64,000 nucleotides of DNA from Kitasatospora fiedleri. GTDB taxonomy: Bacteria; Actinomycetota; Actinomycetes; Streptomycetales; Streptomycetaceae. The position numbers and the translations under genes are program-made. Below the pieces are notes generated by a model. That model did not search any database and was not told the DNA's origin. It saw only the letters and a program-made list of their open reading frames with translations. Position 1 is the first letter of the stretch, and each line of letters begins with the position of its first letter. The stretch spans positions 6,477,001 to 6,541,000 of the forward strand of contig NZ_OX419519.1 in NCBI RefSeq assembly GCF_948472415.1, read 5' to 3'. Below are positions 23,809 through 31,095 of the stretch, one piece after another.

Positions 23809-25167
23809 TCAGCCGCGGGCGGTGTCCGGGTAGCGGCAGGCGGCCTTGCGGGCGCGGGCGAGTTCGGTCTCGCCGAGTTCGGCGACCTGGAGGGGGGCGG
23901 TGGCCGTGCGGGGGACCAGGCGTTGGTCGGCGACGCTGCTGGGGCCCTCGCCGCCGAAGCAGGCGACGGCCACCATCTCCACGGCGGTCTGCGGGTCGGT
24001 GCCGTCCGGGGGCGGGCCGGGCTGCCAGGGCACGGGGAACCCGGCGGAGGCGTCCGCGGACATGCCGATCTGCTGCCACTGGGACGTGCTGCCCGTCCTG
24101 GGCAGGTACGCGGCGTAGCCGACGATGCCCAGGCGGTCTCCGGTGGCGTGGAGTTCGTAGCGGCCGGGCGTTTGGCCGGAGCCGGGTGCCGGTGTGACGG
24201 TGAGTGTGATCGAGGCGGGCGGTGCCACCGCATCGGGACAGTCGGTGGGTTGGAGGTCGGCGGGCGGGTTGCCGTGGATCACGGCGGAGGAGACGTAGCC
24301 GCCGGTCGCGGTCCTGAACCAGCGGACGTCGGGCGAGCCGGAGGTGGCGTCGATCACCGTGTCGCCCAGGCAGAAGCCGGTGAGCTGGAGGCGGCAGCCC
24401 GCGGGCAGTTGGAGGACGACGTCGGCGCTGAGGCTGGCTCCGGCGCGCAGCCGGGTGCTCTCGATGTAGGTCGTGCCGGAGAACACGGCCGTGGACGGTG
24501 TGGCGGTGGCGGCCGGACAGTCGGCCGCGTTGGGGTTCGGCGTCGCGTTCGCGGCGGAGACGGTCGAGGTCAGGGCGTTCTCGGTCGCGCTCCGGCTGCG
24601 GCCGAAACCGGACGTCCGTGCCGCGACCAGCGCCAGGACGACGGTGAGGACGAGCAGGGCGGCCGTGCCGGCGGTCGTCCAGCGCGGCCGTCGACCGTCG
24701 TGCACCGTCTCGGCCGACGGGTGTCCGGACAGCGGCACCGCTCCGGTGACGACGTCGCCCGAACCCGAACCCGAGTCTGAGCCCGAGCCCGGGGCGTCGT
24801 CCGCCGTAGCCCCCTCAACGGTCGGCTTCTCCGCAGCCGCCGGTGTGGTATCCGCCGCATTCTCCGCGGCCGGGGACGGGGACGGGGTCCCGGCCCCGCG
24901 GCCGAGTTCACGGTCGAGTTCGTTCCAGCGCCGCGTCCACTCCTCGACGTCGCCGCCGCAGGCCCCGACGTAGGCCTGGGTCACCTCCAGGCTGGGCAGC
25001 CGGACGCCGCCGGCCGCGTCGCTGAGGGTGGTGGCGCCGAATCCGGCCCGTTCGGCGAGCACGCGGTAGGTGGGGTTGCCGGCCCGTTCCCGGACCAGCC
25101 GGAGGTCGTGGGCGAAGGCGGGGACGGGCCCGTCGGCGGGATCGACTGGACGCGGTCTGCGGGCCAC
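23809..25167 (-). CDS. Membrane-anchored XRE-type protein
   Basis: 452 residues, GTG start with GAGGAG upstream. N-terminal XRE helix-turn-helix (about 15-75: FAHDLRLVRERAGNPTYRVLAERAGFGATTLSDAAGGVRLPSLEVTQAYVGACG, DVEEWTRRWNELD). An acidic linker leads to one TM helix (TAGTAALLVLTVVLALVAA) near 170. The remaining roughly 260 residues are extracytoplasmic with several Cys (DCPAA, AGCRLQLTGFCLG, TDCPDA, AACRYPD). Streptomycetes carry many such proteins of unknown role. The design suggests an outside signal read directly by a DNA-binding head. Confidence 0.75.
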   Translation of the reverse strand: MARRPRPVDPADGPVPAFAHDLRLVRERAGNPTYRVLAERAGFGATTLSDAAGGVRLPSLEVTQAYVGACGGDVEEWTRRWNELDRELGRGAGTPSPSPAAENAADTTPAAAEKPTVEGATADDAPGSGSDSGSGSGDVVTGAVPLSGHPSAETVHDGRRPRWTTAGTAALLVLTVVLALVAARTSGFGRSRSATENALTSTVSAANATPNPNAADCPAATATPSTAVFSGTTYIESTRLRAGASLSADVVLQLPAGCRLQLTGFCLGDTVIDATSGSPDVRWFRTATGGYVSSAVIHGNPPADLQPTDCPDAVAPPASITLTVTPAPGSGQTPGRYELHATGDRLGIVGYAAYLPRTGSTSQWQQIGMSADASAGFPVPWQPGPPPDGTDPQTAVEMVAVACFGGEGPSSVADQRLVPRTATAPLQVAELGETELARARKAACRYPDTARG

Positions 25168-25303
25168 GGGCTCTCCTCACCTGGCGGATCGACAGTTCGT
25201 TCCGGGGAACTTCCGATGAGGCGGGGAGTTCCTTCACCATGTGCACGGACAGCGGAGATCCGGGCAGGCCGGACAGCCGCCCGGGGACGGTGCACGTGTG
25301 ATC

Positions 25304-25338
25304 ATCATAACTCCCGCCGACGTGGCGTCAGCGGGAGT
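25304..25338 (-). promoter_or_regulatory. Hairpin and -10 box upstream of the XRE gene
   Basis: ACTCCCGC (25310-25317) and GCGGGAGT (25331-25338) pair, with GACG/CGTC pairing inside. On the minus strand a TATGAT -10-like hexamer (25304-25309) follows directly. This may be the XRE promoter with an operator dyad at the spacer. Confidence 0.4.
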
Positions 25339-25674
25339 CCGGGCGATTTGCCCGTGATGCGAACGACGGTGAGGTCCCGTCAGGAGCCGCCCCCGGGCAG
25401 CCGGTCGCTCAGCCGGCCGGCACCCGGGCCACCGCCACCACCTGGAACTCCACCGCGGCCGCCGCCTTCGCCGTCGCCTCCGGGCCGGCCCCGATCACCT
25501 GCCGCCGGTGACCGGCGTCCACGGCGCACCGGACGCCGCCGACGTCGACCGGGCCCGGGAGGCCGCGATACGGCCGCGCTATCCCGGCCTCCTAGCGTCC
25601 CGGACAAGTGCGGACCTCGGCGGAGGCCCCACCGACTCCCCGTCAGAAGAAGCACGTTCGAAGGAGAACACCCG
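25339..25674. other. Gene-free stretch upstream of the SapA-like gene
   Basis: 336 bp. The minus strand has an open stretch reading VIGAGPEATAKAAAAVEFQVVAVARVPAG before a stop, but no start, RBS or known domain. The plus-strand promoter of the SapA-like gene should lie near its 3' end. Confidence 0.35.
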
Positions 25675-26085
25675 TTGCGCAAGCTCATGGGCCGCGCCAC
25701 CGCGGCCGCCCTCCTGTCGGCGGCCTCGGTGGCCGGCGTGGTCCTGGCCCCCGGCACCGCGGAGGCGGCCTCCTACAACAGCGCCTGCGGCAGCGGGTAC
25801 CGGGAGATCGACCACCTCACGCTGAACGGCTACGGCACGGTCTTCCTGACCTACAGCAGCTCGACCGGGAAGAACTGCGTCGTGACCGTCCGGAACCAGC
25901 CGGGCGCCGCCCTCTACATGAACGCCCTGGTCAGGCTGGCCGGTTCGGCGGACTGGATCGGCGACTACGGCGACTACACCACCTACGCGGGCCCGGTGTA
26001 CGTCTCCGCGGCCGGCCGGTGCATCGACTGGGGCGGCGAGATCGAGACCGCCTACGAGTACCGCCTGAGCGTCCACTGCGGCTGA
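25675..26085 (+). CDS. sapA: Spore-associated protein A (SapA)-like secreted protein
   Basis: 136 residues from TTG at 25675, with GAAGGAG 8 bp upstream. Signal peptide LLSAASVAGVVLAPGTAEA-ASYNS. The mature part (ACGSGYREIDHLTLNG, VFLTYSSSTGKNCVVTVRNQPG, TYAGPVYVSAAGRCIDWGGEIE, SVHCG) follows the spore-associated protein family with its four Cys. These proteins are found on aerial hyphae and spore surfaces; molecular function is unknown. A paralogue follows 200 bp downstream. Confidence 0.8.
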   Translation: MRKLMGRATAAALLSAASVAGVVLAPGTAEAASYNSACGSGYREIDHLTLNGYGTVFLTYSSSTGKNCVVTVRNQPGAALYMNALVRLAGSADWIGDYGDYTTYAGPVYVSAAGRCIDWGGEIETAYEYRLSVHCG

Positions 26086-26114
26086 ACTCCCGTACCGGCA
26101 GACCCTCTCCACCA

Positions 26115-26184
26115 CAGCGCCCCCACCGCAGCGCCCCCACCGCAGCGCCCCCACCGCAGCGCCCCCACCGCAGCGCCCCCACCC
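26115..26184. repeat. 14-bp tandem repeat, five copies
   Basis: Five copies of CAGCGCCCCCACCG (the last differs in one base) lie between the two SapA-like genes. C-rich on the plus strand; no inverted symmetry. Confidence 0.9.
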
Positions 26185-26292
26185 ACCGAGCCCGGCCGGA
26201 CGCCTCCGGCCGGGCTACGGCGGCGCTACCCCGGACCGGTAGGAAGGGGGCCGTCCGCACCGGACCGCGCCCCGACCCCCAGGAGTACCCCC

Positions 26293-26763
26293 ATGCGCAG
26301 GACGTTCTCCGCCCTGGCCGCCGCCGGCCTCATGCTCCTCGGCGGCATCTCCCTCGCGCCGCAGGCGAGCGCCGCCGATACGTACGGCTGCAGCGGCAGT
26401 CTGGTCGGCACCTACGACCTCAAGACCGACAACGGCACCGGCACCAAGTACGGCGAGCTGTACCTCTACTACTCCAGCGCCAACGGCGGCACCAACTGCG
26501 CGGCCGCCGTCGACACCCACTTCGCCTCGGGCGTCACCAAGTACCAGGCCGTCTACCTCTGGCGCTGCGTGGCCGGCACCCACGCCGGTGACTTCTGCAG
26601 CTACGACCAGTCCGACAGCGACGACGGCAACTTCACCTGGTACGCCGGCCCCGCGAAGGTCACCGGCACCGCGAACCGCTGCGTCATGGTCTACGGCCGC
26701 GTCGACGACCCGAACAACAGCAAGGTCGCCGACACCACCGTCCTGGCCTCGCACTGCGGCTGA
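26293..26763 (+). CDS. Secreted protein, diverged SapA-like paralogue
   Basis: 156 residues. RBS AGGAG precedes the ATG. Signal peptide SALAAAGLMLLGGISLAPQASA-ADT. The mature part shares with the upstream gene the pattern LYLYYSSANGGTNCAAAV, TWYAGPAKVTGTANRCVMVYGRV and a terminal SHCG, but has an extra loop (WRCVAGTHAGDFCSYDQSDSDD). Six Cys are seen, so disulfides are likely after export. Probably arose by duplication of a sapA-like gene. Function unknown. Confidence 0.7.
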   Translation: MRRTFSALAAAGLMLLGGISLAPQASAADTYGCSGSLVGTYDLKTDNGTGTKYGELYLYYSSANGGTNCAAAVDTHFASGVTKYQAVYLWRCVAGTHAGDFCSYDQSDSDDGNFTWYAGPAKVTGTANRCVMVYGRVDDPNNSKVADTTVLASHCG

Positions 26764-26787
26764 CCGGACGGAGGGACGGACGGGCAG

Positions 26788-26818
26788 GCGGGCGGGCGGC
26801 GAAGAGCCGCTCGCCCGC
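26788..26818. terminator. Hairpin between convergent genes
   Basis: GCGGGCGGGCGGC, loop GAAGA, then GCCGCTCGCCCGC, with one mismatch. Serves the SapA-like paralogue and the EamA gene. Confidence 0.6.
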
Positions 26819-26827
26819 CCGTTCCGT

Positions 26828-27769
26828 TCAGCCCGCGCGCAGCTCGGCCCGGGCCAGCGCCGTCACCGACAGCAGCAACACCGCCGTGCCCAGCAGCGCC
26901 GCCGGGGTGAGCGGTTCGTCCAGCACGGCGGCGGCGAACACCGTGGCGCTGAGCGGCTCGATCAGCGCCACCACCGAGGCCGTCGCGGCCCGGATCACCG
27001 CCGCGCCCGCGAAGTACAGCGCGTACGCGAGCGCGGTCGGCACGGTGGCCAGGTAGCCGAGCAGCAGCAGCGTCGAGGGCAGCGCGCCGGTGGACGGCAG
27101 CGGGCCCTCGGCCAGCGCGAACGGGAACAGGCACACCGCGCAGACCGCGAACGACCACAGGGTGGTGGTCGCCGGGTCGTCCGGGACGGCGGTGCGCGAG
27201 GCCCGGTGGCGGGTGGCCACCGTGATCGCCGCGTAGCCCGCCGCCGAGGCCAGCGCCCAGGCCAGGCCCGCCGGTTCGACCCCGCCGGAGCCGGAGCCGG
27301 AGCCGTCGCCCAGCACCAGCACGCCCAGGCCCAGCACCGCCCCGGCCACCGCGGCCAGTCCGGCCCGGCCCAGCCGCTCACCCATCAGCAGCCGCCCGCC
27401 GAGCGCCACCAGCACCGGCGCCGCCCCCAGCGTGACCACGGTGGCGACGGCCAGCCCGGTGTCCCGGACGGCCAGGAAGTACGCGCTCTGGAACAGGGTC
27501 AGCCCCAGCCCGTTGAGCAGGACCCGGCCTGCGGCGGGGCGCGGTGCGGGCCGGTCCGCCCGCCCGGTGAACGGGCGCAGCGCCAGCAGCACCGCCACGC
27601 CGCCGACCGAGCGCCAGAACGTGAGCGCGAGCGGCCCCAGGCCGCTGCGCGGGAACAGCAGCGCGGCCGCCGCCCCGGCGGTGCCCCAGGCGGTGGCGGC
27701 GAGGGCGACGTAGAGCAGGCCCCGCCGCGCGGGCAGGGCGGAGGAGTGCGAGGAAGGGAACGAGGACAC
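26828..27769 (-). CDS. EamA (DMT) family transporter
   Basis: 313 residues, GTG start with GGAG 7 bp upstream. Ten hydrophobic helices in two EamA repeats are visible, e.g. LLYVALAATAWGTAGAAAALLFP, LFQSAYFLAVRDTGLAVATVVTLGAAPVLVALGGRLLMGERLG, and the second-repeat LIEPLSATVFAAAVLDEPLTPAALLGTAVLLLSV. The family exports amino acids and other metabolites; the substrate here is unknown. It is alone in its unit. Confidence 0.88.
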   Translation of the reverse strand: MSSFPSSHSSALPARRGLLYVALAATAWGTAGAAAALLFPRSGLGPLALTFWRSVGGVAVLLALRPFTGRADRPAPRPAAGRVLLNGLGLTLFQSAYFLAVRDTGLAVATVVTLGAAPVLVALGGRLLMGERLGRAGLAAVAGAVLGLGVLVLGDGSGSGSGGVEPAGLAWALASAAGYAAITVATRHRASRTAVPDDPATTTLWSFAVCAVCLFPFALAEGPLPSTGALPSTLLLLGYLATVPTALAYALYFAGAAVIRAATASVVALIEPLSATVFAAAVLDEPLTPAALLGTAVLLLSVTALARAELRAG

Positions 27770-27951
27770 GGGTGGACTCCCGGAAAGCCGTCATGGTCGG
27801 TGGGCCACGGAAGCGGGCGGCACCGACCGGCCCGGGGCGGCCGTCCGGAGGGGACGACGGGCCCGGGCGGGCTCAGGAAGTGGCCGGCCGCCCGCTCAGC
27901 GAGCGGGAGGGGGCAGGACGCCGCGATGCATGGCCGCCACTGTACGCGAGG

Positions 27952-27975
27952 GCGTGCGGCCCGCGGACCGCACGC
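27952..27975. repeat. GC-rich dyad in the EamA upstream region
   Basis: GCGTGCGG and CCGCACGC pair across an 8-nt loop, followed by two more copies of CGCACGCGGGC. The surrounding 27770-28045 (276 bp) holds no gene. It may end modC transcription or be an operator. Confidence 0.35.
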
Positions 27976-28045
27976 GGGCCGCACGCGGGCCGCCCGCTTC
28001 ACGGCACGCGAACGGCGCGGTCCACGGCCCGGGGGAGCGTGCGGT

Positions 28046-29179
28046 TCAGGCCGGGTAGGCGTGGGTCTGGGTGGCCTTGACGGCGGCCCAGACGCGGGTG
28101 CCGGGGGTGAGGTCGAGCTCGGCGGCGGCGGTGGGGGTGAGGTCGGCGGCCAGCGGGAGGGGGCCGGTGAGGTCGACCCGGAAGCGGTCGCCGTGCAGGT
28201 CGAGGCCGGCGACGGTGCAGGGGAAGAGGTTGCGGGCGCTGGTCTCGGGGCGGTGCCGGTGCAGGGTGACCGCGTCGGGCGGGAAGGCGACGAACGCCGG
28301 GCCGGTCACCTCCTCGTCGGTGCTGAGGACCTGGCCCTCGGGGAGGGTGACCTGCCGGCCGGCGGCGGTGCCCTGGTAGAGGTTGAGGCCGACCAGCCGG
28401 GCGATGTAGTCGGTGCGCGGGTGGCGGGCCACCTCGGCCGGGCGGCCGGTCTGCACGACCCGGCCGGACTCGATCACCACGAGGCGGTCGGCGAGCACCA
28501 TGGCGTCCAGCGGGTCGTGCGTGACCAGCACCGCGACGGCCTCGAACTCGGCCAGGTGGCGGCGGAGTTCGGCCCGGACGTCGAGCCGGGTGCGGGCGTC
28601 CAGCGCGGCCAGCGGCTCGTCCAGCAGCAGCAGCCGCGGCCGGACGGCCAGCGCCCGGGCCAGCGCGACCCGCTGGGCCTGGCCGCCGGAGAGCTTCGCG
28701 GGGCGGTGTCCGGCGTGCTCGGCCAGGCCCATCCGCTCCAGCCAGGGCAGCGCCTCGGCGCGCGCGGCGGCCCGGCGCAGACCCCGGCTGCGCGGGCCGA
28801 AGGCGACGTTGTCGAGCGCGGACAGGTGCGGGAAGAGCAGGTAGTCCTGGAAGACCACGCCGATCGGCCGCTGCTCGGCGGGCCGGAACACGCCGTCCGC
28901 GGGGGAGTCCAGCGGAGTGCCGTCCAGGTGCAGGTGCCCGTCGGTGAGCGGCAGCAGCCCGGCCAGGGCGCGCAGCGCGGTGGACTTGCCCGCGCCGTTC
29001 GGGCCGAGCAGGGCGAGCACCTCGCCGGGCTCGGCGGCCAGCGGCACGTCGAGGGTGAACGTGCCCCGGGTGACGCGCAGTTCGGCGTCCAGGGCGGGAG
29101 CGGGAGGCTTCTTCGCGGGGTTCGCGGGGTTCGCGGGGTTCACGGGGTTCACGGGGTTCACGGGGTTCACGGGGTTCAC
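28046..29179 (-). CDS. modC: Molybdate ABC transporter ATP-binding protein
   Basis: 377 residues. The GTG start overlaps the modB stop (GTGA). An unusual N-terminus, (VNP)5(ANP)2AKKPPAP, precedes the ATPase: Walker A GPNGAGKST, Q-loop VVFQDYLLFPHLSALDNVAFG, signature LSGGQAQRVALARAL, Walker B LLLLDEPLAALD and H-loop VLVTHD. The C-terminal part (VRTLHRH-like VTLHRHRPETSARNLFPCTVAGLDLHGDRFRVDL, VWAAVKATQTHAYPA) is the TOBE/Mop domain that binds molybdate. With ModA and ModB it forms the high-affinity molybdate importer. Confidence 0.92.
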   Translation of the reverse strand: MNPVNPVNPVNPVNPANPANPAKKPPAPALDAELRVTRGTFTLDVPLAAEPGEVLALLGPNGAGKSTALRALAGLLPLTDGHLHLDGTPLDSPADGVFRPAEQRPIGVVFQDYLLFPHLSALDNVAFGPRSRGLRRAAARAEALPWLERMGLAEHAGHRPAKLSGGQAQRVALARALAVRPRLLLLDEPLAALDARTRLDVRAELRRHLAEFEAVAVLVTHDPLDAMVLADRLVVIESGRVVQTGRPAEVARHPRTDYIARLVGLNLYQGTAAGRQVTLPEGQVLSTDEEVTGPAFVAFPPDAVTLHRHRPETSARNLFPCTVAGLDLHGDRFRVDLTGPLPLAADLTPTAAAELDLTPGTRVWAAVKATQTHAYPA

Positions 29180-29184
29180 GGGGT
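29115..29184. repeat. 9-bp tandem repeat at the modB/modC junction
   Basis: Three GCGGGGTTC and four ACGGGGTTC units plus a partial one. They encode the (VNP)n(ANP)n start of ModC and cover the overlap with modB. Copy number could vary and change the linker length without changing frame. Confidence 0.9.
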
Positions 29185-30024
29185 GGACATCCAACGGTCG
29201 CGCAGCCCGGCGAGGACGGCGACGGAGACGGTGAGCAGGATCAGGCTGAGCGCGATGGCCGCCTCCGGGTCGGACTCCATGGCCAGGTAGACCGCCAGCG
29301 GCATGGTCTGGGTCCGGCCGGGGAAGTTCCCGGCGAAGGTGATGGTCGCGCCGAACTCGCCCAGCGCCCGGGCCCAGGCCAGCACCGCACCGGCCCCGAT
29401 GCCGGGGGCGACCAGCGGCAGGGTGACCCGGCGGAACGCGGTCAGCCGGGAGGCGCCGAGGGTGGCCGCGGCCTCCTCGTAGCGCGGGTCGGCGGCGCGC
29501 AGCGCGCCCTCCACGCTGATCACCAGGAACGGCATCGCGACGAACGCCTCGGCCACCACCACGCCGGTGGTGGTGAACGGGAGGGTGACGCCGGTCCAGG
29601 CGTCCAGCCAGCGGCCCAGGATGCCGTTGCGGCCGAGCACCAGCAGCAGCGCCACGCCGCCGACCACCGGGGGCAGCACCAGCGGCAGGGTGACCAGGGC
29701 GCGCACCAGCCGCCGCCCGGGGAACTCGGTGCGGGCCAGCAGCCAGGCCAGCGGCACGCCCAGCACCAGCGCGACGCCGGTGGCCAGGGTCGCCGAGAGC
29801 AGCGAGAGCTTGAGCGCCTGCCACACCTCGGTGCCGGTCAGCAGCGAGGGCAGCGCGCTCCACGGCGCGCGCACCAGCAGCCCGAGCAGCGGCAGGACCA
29901 GGAAGGCCAGGCCGAGCAGCGCGGGCAGCAGCAGCGCGGCGGGGACCCGCCCGGCCCCCCGGGGCCGCCGCCGGCCCCGGGGGTGTGGTGCGGGTGTGGT
30001 GCGGGGGGTGCCGGGCCGGGTCAC
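29176..30024 (-). CDS. modB: Molybdate ABC transporter permease
   Basis: 282 residues, GTG start overlapping modA's stop. Hydrophobic throughout, five to six helices: LLLPALLGLAFLVLPLLGLLV, LLSATLATGVALVLGVPLAWLLA, LVTLPLVLPPVVGGVALLLVLG and VVVAEAFVAMPFLVISVEGAL. The permease coupling loop EAAATLGASRLTAFRRVTLPLVAPGIGAG (EAA...G...P) is conserved, followed by RALGEFGATITFAGN, typical of ModB. It is the middle gene of modABC. Confidence 0.93.
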   Translation of the reverse strand: MTRPGTPRTTPAPHPRGRRRPRGAGRVPAALLLPALLGLAFLVLPLLGLLVRAPWSALPSLLTGTEVWQALKLSLLSATLATGVALVLGVPLAWLLARTEFPGRRLVRALVTLPLVLPPVVGGVALLLVLGRNGILGRWLDAWTGVTLPFTTTGVVVAEAFVAMPFLVISVEGALRAADPRYEEAAATLGASRLTAFRRVTLPLVAPGIGAGAVLAWARALGEFGATITFAGNFPGRTQTMPLAVYLAMESDPEAAIALSLILLTVSVAVLAGLRDRWMSTP

Positions 30025-30815
30025 GGCGCCTGGAAGCCGGCCTCGGTGAGCACCCGGCGGGCGTCCGCGGAGCCGACGTAGCCGAGGAACGCGGCGGCGC
30101 CGTTGCTGTTGGGCGCCTTGGCGAGGGCGGCGATCGGGTAGTCGTTGACGGCCTGCGCGGCCTCCGGGAAGTTCACGCCCTCGATCTTGTCGGCGTCGGC
30201 CTTGACGTCGGTCTGGTACACCAGCGACGCGTCGACCTCGCCCAGCTCGACCTTGGTCAGGGCGCCCTTGACGTCCTGCTCGTAGGTGACGGGGGTGAGC
30301 TGCACGCCGGCCGCGTTCAGCGCGGTGACGGCGGCGGCGCCGCACGGCACCTCCTTGGCGCACAGCGCGGTCTTGACGCCGGTGAGGTCCTTCAGGGCGG
30401 CGATGTGCTTGGGGTTGCCCTTGGCGACGGCGATCTCCAGCGTGTTGCGGACGAACACGGTCGGGTCGCCGCCGGTCAGCTTGGCGTCGGTGACGGTCTT
30501 CATGGTGGCCGGGCTGGCCGCGGCGAACACGTCCACCGGCGCGCCGGAGACGATGCTCTGGGCCAGCGCGGAGGAGCCGCCGAAGTTGAAGGTCACGGTG
30601 GTGCCCGGGTAGGCCGCCTCGAAGCGCTTGCCCAGCTCGGTGAAGGACTCCTTCAGCGAGGCCGCCGCGAACACCGTCACGGTGCCCTTGACCTCGGGGC
30701 GGGCGGGGGCGGAGCTGTTCGAGGCGGAGCCGCTGCCGGAGCTGCTGCACGCGGTCAGGCCGGCCGCGAGGGCGAGGACGGCGGAGGCGGCGAGGAGTCG
30801 TCTGACGCTGCGCAT
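30021..30815 (-). CDS. modA: Molybdate-binding lipoprotein
   Basis: 264 residues, ATG with GGGGA upstream. Lipoprotein signal LAASAVLALAAGLTAC-SSSG. The ModA fold is evident from VTVFAAASLKESFTELGKRFE, FNFGGSSALAQSIVSGAPVDVFAAAS, FVRNTLEIAVAKGNP and SLVYQTDVKA. Ser residues in AAASLK and GGSSAL are expected oxyanion ligands. It captures molybdate or tungstate outside the cell for ModBC. First gene of the operon, divergent from the P450 gene across 280 bp. Confidence 0.93.
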   Translation of the reverse strand: MRSVRRLLAASAVLALAAGLTACSSSGSGSASNSSAPARPEVKGTVTVFAAASLKESFTELGKRFEAAYPGTTVTFNFGGSSALAQSIVSGAPVDVFAAASPATMKTVTDAKLTGGDPTVFVRNTLEIAVAKGNPKHIAALKDLTGVKTALCAKEVPCGAAAVTALNAAGVQLTPVTYEQDVKGALTKVELGEVDASLVYQTDVKADADKIEGVNFPEAAQAVNDYPIAALAKAPNSNGAAAFLGYVGSADARRVLTEAGFQAP

Positions 30816-30887
30816 GGATGGTTTCCCCTGGTCGTGGTGGGCGGTGGCGGGCCGGAGCGGAGTGCGAGGGTGGGGTGCGATCAGGCG

Positions 30888-30908
30888 ATCATAGTGCCGC
30901 AGCTGCGG
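30888..30908 (-). promoter_or_regulatory. modABC promoter with dyad
   Basis: On the minus strand a TATGAT -10 (30888-30893) is preceded by the perfect palindrome CCGCAGCTGCGG (30897-30908), then a weak -35 (CTGGAC) about 16 bp from the -10. A repressor at the palindrome would sit in the spacer. It is not the known E. coli ModE site. Confidence 0.45.
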
Positions 30909-30940
30909 GGTCCAGGACTGCTGTCTCATCGCACAAGCGA

Positions 30941-30972
30941 CCTTAAGCCGAACTTAAGGGTTGCATGTGCAA
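30941..30972. promoter_or_regulatory. Adjacent palindromes in the modA/P450 intergenic region
   Basis: CCTTAAG-CCGAA-CTTAAGG (30941-30959) is a perfect 7-bp dyad. TTGCATGTGCAA (30961-30972) follows at once and has the TTGCA/TGCAA half-sites seen at 9318 and 9410, with a 2-bp spacer. Likely operator sites for the P450 or modABC. Confidence 0.5.
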
Positions 30973-31095
30973 TACCTCAAGACCCCGCCGTCCCCGCCGC
31001 GCTGCCCCCTCGCCCCCCGACGGCCGCCCGGGAGATACTGACGCGGTTTCAGCGAACCTCCACCGCGCGGGGGTTCGTCCGACGGAGGGGACCCC

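Noticed and set aside
25390..25600. Minus-strand fragment reading VIGAGPEATAKAAAAVEFQ
   Set aside because: Short, no start or RBS, and no family recognised; listed only as a gene-free stretch.
27772..28045. Plus-strand ORF in the EamA/modC gap
   Set aside because: Low-complexity Arg/Gly/Pro sequence over GC-rich dyads, without RBS or homology signs.
29115..29184. Possible CRISPR-like array in the 9-bp repeat
   Set aside because: Units are contiguous and only 9 bp, with no spacers, and lie in the modB/modC coding sequence.
30897..30908. ModE binding site upstream of modA
   Set aside because: CCGCAGCTGCGG does not resemble the ModE consensus and no modE gene is in the window.
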